A DNA stretch of 64,000 nucleotides from Eutreptiella sp. 'Long Island Sound 2002'. Taxonomy: Eukaryota; Euglenozoa; Euglenophyceae; Eutreptiales; Eutreptiaceae. Shown here piece by piece: positions 60,995-64,000 of the stretch (its first letter is position 1; every line of letters starts with the position of its first letter). Location: positions 19,368,225 through 19,432,224 of the forward strand of contig OZ038386.1 of the NCBI GenBank assembly GCA_964036045.1, read 5' to 3'. The notes beneath the pieces were generated by a model. That model saw nothing but the letters and a program-made list of their open reading frames with translations, did no database searches and was not told the origin of the DNA. The translations under genes and the position numbers were made by a program.

Positions 60995-61149
60995 TTCTTC
61001 CCTATTTATGGCTAAGAGGTAGGAGCCATGTGGTAGCCATTCCGCCTCCGAATGTGCGGGGTGCCACGACAAACAGTGACGTTTCGCAACTCAACTTGAC
61101 TTCTTTACCCCTCTTGATGTCAATGTCTTGGGAATGCGGGTTTTGCCAT

Positions 61150-61302
61150 GGAGGGTCGGCGATAGCATTTCTTTGCAAAGAAATTGTGAGACTTCGATAG
61201 CGGATATAGTGAAACGCTACCCGATAGCGTTTCTTTGCAAAGAAATGCTGGGGCCCCTACCCCAGCATTTCTTTGCAAAGAAACGCTATCGGGTAGCGTT
61301 TC
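61150..61302. repeat. Right inverted repeat and 43 bp hairpin of element 2
   Basis: The inverted repeat 61150-61208 is followed at once by hairpin arms 61211-61253 and 61260-61302 with a six-base loop (CCCCTA). Three iteron copies are included. Confidence 0.93.
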
Positions 61303-61357
61303 CTGTATAGACTCCGTAAGCTAATTCGTGACCTGCTGCTAATGGCTCGCTATTCTT

Positions 61358-61545
61358 TGATGGAAAACGGGCTACTAACCCGTTTTTCTGCAAAAAAAAA
61401 AAAGCGGGCTGTGGTGAGCGCACCATAACCCGCTCATTTTTGGCACAAAAAGGGGGTGAAAAAGCCCTCTTTTTGTTCTCCTTTTTTTCAAAAAATGGGT
61501 CTTCTAGCCCGTTTATTTTTGGCGAAAAAAACGGGTTTTCCGGCG
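61358..61545. repeat. AACGGGCT foldback cluster, left
   Basis: Several AAACGGGCT / AGCCCGTTT units separated by A-rich runs; relatives at 13940-14010 and 62560-62690. Bases 61546-62560 between the clusters have reverse-strand open frames (61614-62033) with His/Cys-rich composition but no recognisable domain. Confidence 0.6.
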
Positions 61546-62559
61546 AACGCTAGGGTACCAAGACCATCCACTTTGCGTGAAGCCCCTGGTGACCGGTGTA
61601 GGGCCCCTTGGCCTCACAAAGCACACTGATGTACCCAACCATATTCTTGCCCTGCGGGTAGATACCCGCAATCTAGGTAATGATGGAATATTATAATGTG
61701 CCGAATCTCAACCTTTAACATCCCTCCAATGGCCCTCAAAACCGTGGCACAAGAAAGGAAACAATGTTTCCCACAGCCGTCGGAACCGTGGTACATGTGC
61801 CGTCCACACATGGCCCCATGGTGCAGCGGGTGCACCCAAAGTTTTCCAAATGCGACGCAATGTGCGTGCGCTTGTCTCACACATGTCAACCTGTGACAAT
61901 GTTGGTTTGGGACTGTATGCCACACCATAATGGCAACATGCTCAAACATGGCTGCAATTAGGTCCGATTTGCCATAGTACACATGGCACAAAAAACACGG
62001 GTAACTTACGCCTCCTTTACCATCTGCAAGCAAGTCAACGAGTCAGCGGATTGTTGCAAGGAGATCACACCAACCTTTGCTGGGCTTGATTCTACCGTAG
62101 GTGCATCGGGGAGAGGCACCTATTGGGGCACATGACGAACATCTTCGAGGGGCGATGCATGCAACAGCGACAACGAAAGAAAAGCGAAAGGCCCGTGTTG
62201 GGGTATGAGAGTGTGTGCGTATGGGCGAAGTATCAGACCACGGGGAGAGTCAACACGAGAGGGCCCGGGAACCAAAGCAGCCTACATTCTTACACCGTGT
62301 GGAGTACAACTAGCCTGCATTGGCATGTTTGTATGCGTGCATAGTGCGGGGAGCCTTGCCCACGGTGCCAGAGGATAATCCAGACTTTGCCTTCCATGTG
62401 GTTTGTTACATTTCAGCCTATGGCCGGCCACTGACAAGTTTGTCTTTCGTGTGCTTGCGTGCCCGTGACCATCGGCATTGTTTCAGGATTCGATGTGCTT
62501 CCCACAAGATAATCCTCATCCAAGAGGCCAGGCGTAAGGAGAAGGGCAAAAAAGCACGT

Positions 62560-62690
62560 GACAACCCGTTTTTGCTTTCACCGAGAAAACGGGTTGTTAC
62601 TACCACAAACCCATTTCATAAAAAAAAAAACGGTTCAATTGTGGACCACAACCCGTTTTTTTCGCCTAAAAAAATTAATCCGTTTTAAAA
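62560..62690. repeat. AACGGGTT foldback cluster, right
   Basis: AACCCGTTTTTGCTTTCACC, GAAAACGGGTTGTTACTACC and ACAACCCGTTTTTTTCGCC units. It may form, with 61358-61545, the ends of a 1.3 kb element. Bases 62691-63460 contain nothing I can name. Confidence 0.5.
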
Positions 62691-63463
62691 CCAAACAAAT
62701 TTCCTTTTTTCCGCCCCCATTAACCCACGTCCTAGGAGAAAATATCCCAATCCCTCATATGGTGCCTGCCCCGCGTCCACCCTGCGACCTACCTCAACAA
62801 TCAAAAGATGGCCGCTCCTTTTTCGTTTGTTACACTACCTTGCAAGTACACAAAGGAGTAGCCCACATTGGTCATCACCTCACTTGAGCACCTTTTGGCC
62901 ATGGATATGGCGTAGAAGATTCCAAAAGTGAAGTGTGCAAGGTTGGCTCACAAGGCTCACACCAAATGTTGGTGCAAGTTGAATGACATGAAAGCAAGCA
63001 ACACGAACCCAATTTTTATGGGGCCAACTGAAAAAAACTGAAAATGCACTTGGCGACCGAAAAAAACTGTTGAGTAACCAAAAAAGCGGTTTGCAACTAG
63101 AAAAACCGGCTTGCATAGCAATGACATATTCACCATCGTCAAGAAATGGCAAAAATTAAAGAATGATAATAACAATGAAATAAAGAAGTGTAGAGTAGGC
63201 ATGCTCCAACGTACACTGCAGGATCTCCACGACCCCAAACAATTTGAAGTACTACATATTGCGCCATCAGGACGCGATGCGCGCGCATGGGCCATGCACC
63301 ACATCAAAGGTATGGCAGAACTGCATGGGGTCGACCGCCATTGTAACTATGAAGTAAAGGCCCAAAGTGTTTCCCAGGTAAAAACCAAGTAAAAACCAGG
63401 TAAAATGTGTAAAAATTCAACAATTTGCTTTGTGCGTGTTGGCTCGCCTTGCCCTTTCTTAGA

Positions 63464-63848
63464 TGTAACTACGAAGACAGTGAAGTTTCGCTAAAACGAG
63501 GTCAAAATGCGGTAAATGTTGTTTAAGGTTAAGAAAATTGACTCTAGCTACTTCTAAGCCAAAAACAAGTAAAATCAAGCCAAAATGGGGATAAAAAATT
63601 TTTTTTGCAATCTGGGGGTGTTCTGGCTGTGCCAAATGCGTGAAAGCCAAAAATCCTTAGCGCCAGACGCCAAAGCCGGCTTTAGCGCGCGTCAAAGCTG
63701 GTTTTAGCGCCAATTTCTGCAGTTTTCCTTAATTTACCACATTTTGACGCGCGCCAAAGCCAGTTTTAGCGCGCGCTAAAATGAGGTTTACAAAATTTTA
63801 CCGCGTTTTAGCGAAACTTCACTTTTCCCATTTGTCTTCGTAGTTACA
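63464..63848. mobile_element. MITE of about 385 bp
   Basis: Termini TGTAACTACGAAGACA and its reverse complement TGTCTTCGTAGTTACA, followed by inner inverted GTGAAGTTTCGCTAAAACG. The interior has GGCGCTAA / TTAGCGCGCG self-complementary units at 63658-63780. No gene. The flanks share only GA, so the target duplication is uncertain. Confidence 0.7.
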
Positions 63849-64000
63849 GAATGTGTAACGGACACATTTGCATGCAAATAGGCTGAAATATGGGTGAAAA
63901 CGGAGGTGTTTTGCCACTTTTACGTGTCCCGCACCACACCACTCCCATGTACATGCAATTATTGTCCTTTAGTGGCTTTTTGCGCGCGTAAAAGGGTGTA

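Larger units (their letters stand above)
59843..61302 (+). mobile_element. PHD-foldback element 2, 1,460 bp
   Basis: The outer inverted repeats 59843-59900 and 61150-61208 match (TATATCCGCTATCG, GTCTCACAATTTC, CGCCGACCCTCC) with a two-base difference. A palindromic iteron on AGCATTTCTTTGC/AAAGAAATGCT occurs seven times, four left and three right. The first two form a hairpin and the last two form a perfect 43 bp hairpin (61211-61253 with 61260-61302). Inside is a PHD-finger gene. Plan and length match element 1, while the iterons are unrelated in sequence. No transposase; target duplication not evident. Confidence 0.7.

Noticed and set aside
61614-62033. 139-codon reverse-strand His/Cys-rich frame
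   Set aside because: Cys/His spacing does not fit a known finger, and a neighbouring frame is equally open; left as unassigned.

Overview
This is eukaryotic nuclear DNA made almost wholly of transposable elements and simple or satellite repeats. No ribosomal RNA, clear functional tRNA or conserved housekeeping gene was found. The families seen (hAT, MULE with a SWIM zinc finger, two chromodomain Ty3/gypsy retrotransposons, a DUF6729/OTU/SANT transposon, many foldback elements), the long C and G runs and the mix of AT-rich and GC-rich blocks suggest a large repeat-rich genome of an alga, other protist or early-branching plant. The taxon cannot be fixed from the sequence.

Layout. 1-6.5 kb: minisatellites, a 190-200 bp satellite, a 142 bp perfect palindrome, a CT microsatellite and degraded coding scraps, partly enclosed by inverted repeats at 37-86 and 5383-5430. 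6.9-9.9 kb: a decayed hAT element with a perfect 8 bp target duplication. 9.9-20 kb: minisatellites, a TA-flanked 1.47 kb element with a BED-like finger remnant, and a reverse-strand SANT/Myb-like transposon gene.

20.0-51.25 kb is one nested structure. A MULE with 147 bp matching termini (20014-51251) was entered by a Ty3/gypsy element, LTR2 (21212-49887, about 797 bp LTRs, GAAAT duplication). The 5' LTR of that element was then entered by a second Ty3/gypsy element, LTR1 (21325-38556, 3015 bp LTRs, ATAA duplication). The 3' LTR of LTR2 is the uninterrupted copy of the target, so order and junctions can be read directly. LTR1 has one Gag-Pol frame broken only by a UAG that looks suited to readthrough. 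LTR2 has gag and pol with three in-frame stops. Both carry an unusual extra domain between protease and reverse transcriptase.

51.3-64 kb: a palindromic TATA/CCGCGG array, a DUF6729 transposase-like ORF followed by an OTU-protease ORF and a SANT-like ORF, a 202 bp satellite, a tRNA-derived fragment, and two 1.46 kb elements (56005-57461 and 59843-61302). These two have the same plan: seven iterons in a 4+3 arrangement, matching inverted ends, a 43 bp perfect hairpin at the right end, and a homologous PHD-finger protein inside. Their iteron sequences are unrelated. They are the best candidate here for an undescribed system. Between them lies a 434 bp direct duplication, and after them more foldback repeats and a 383 bp MITE.
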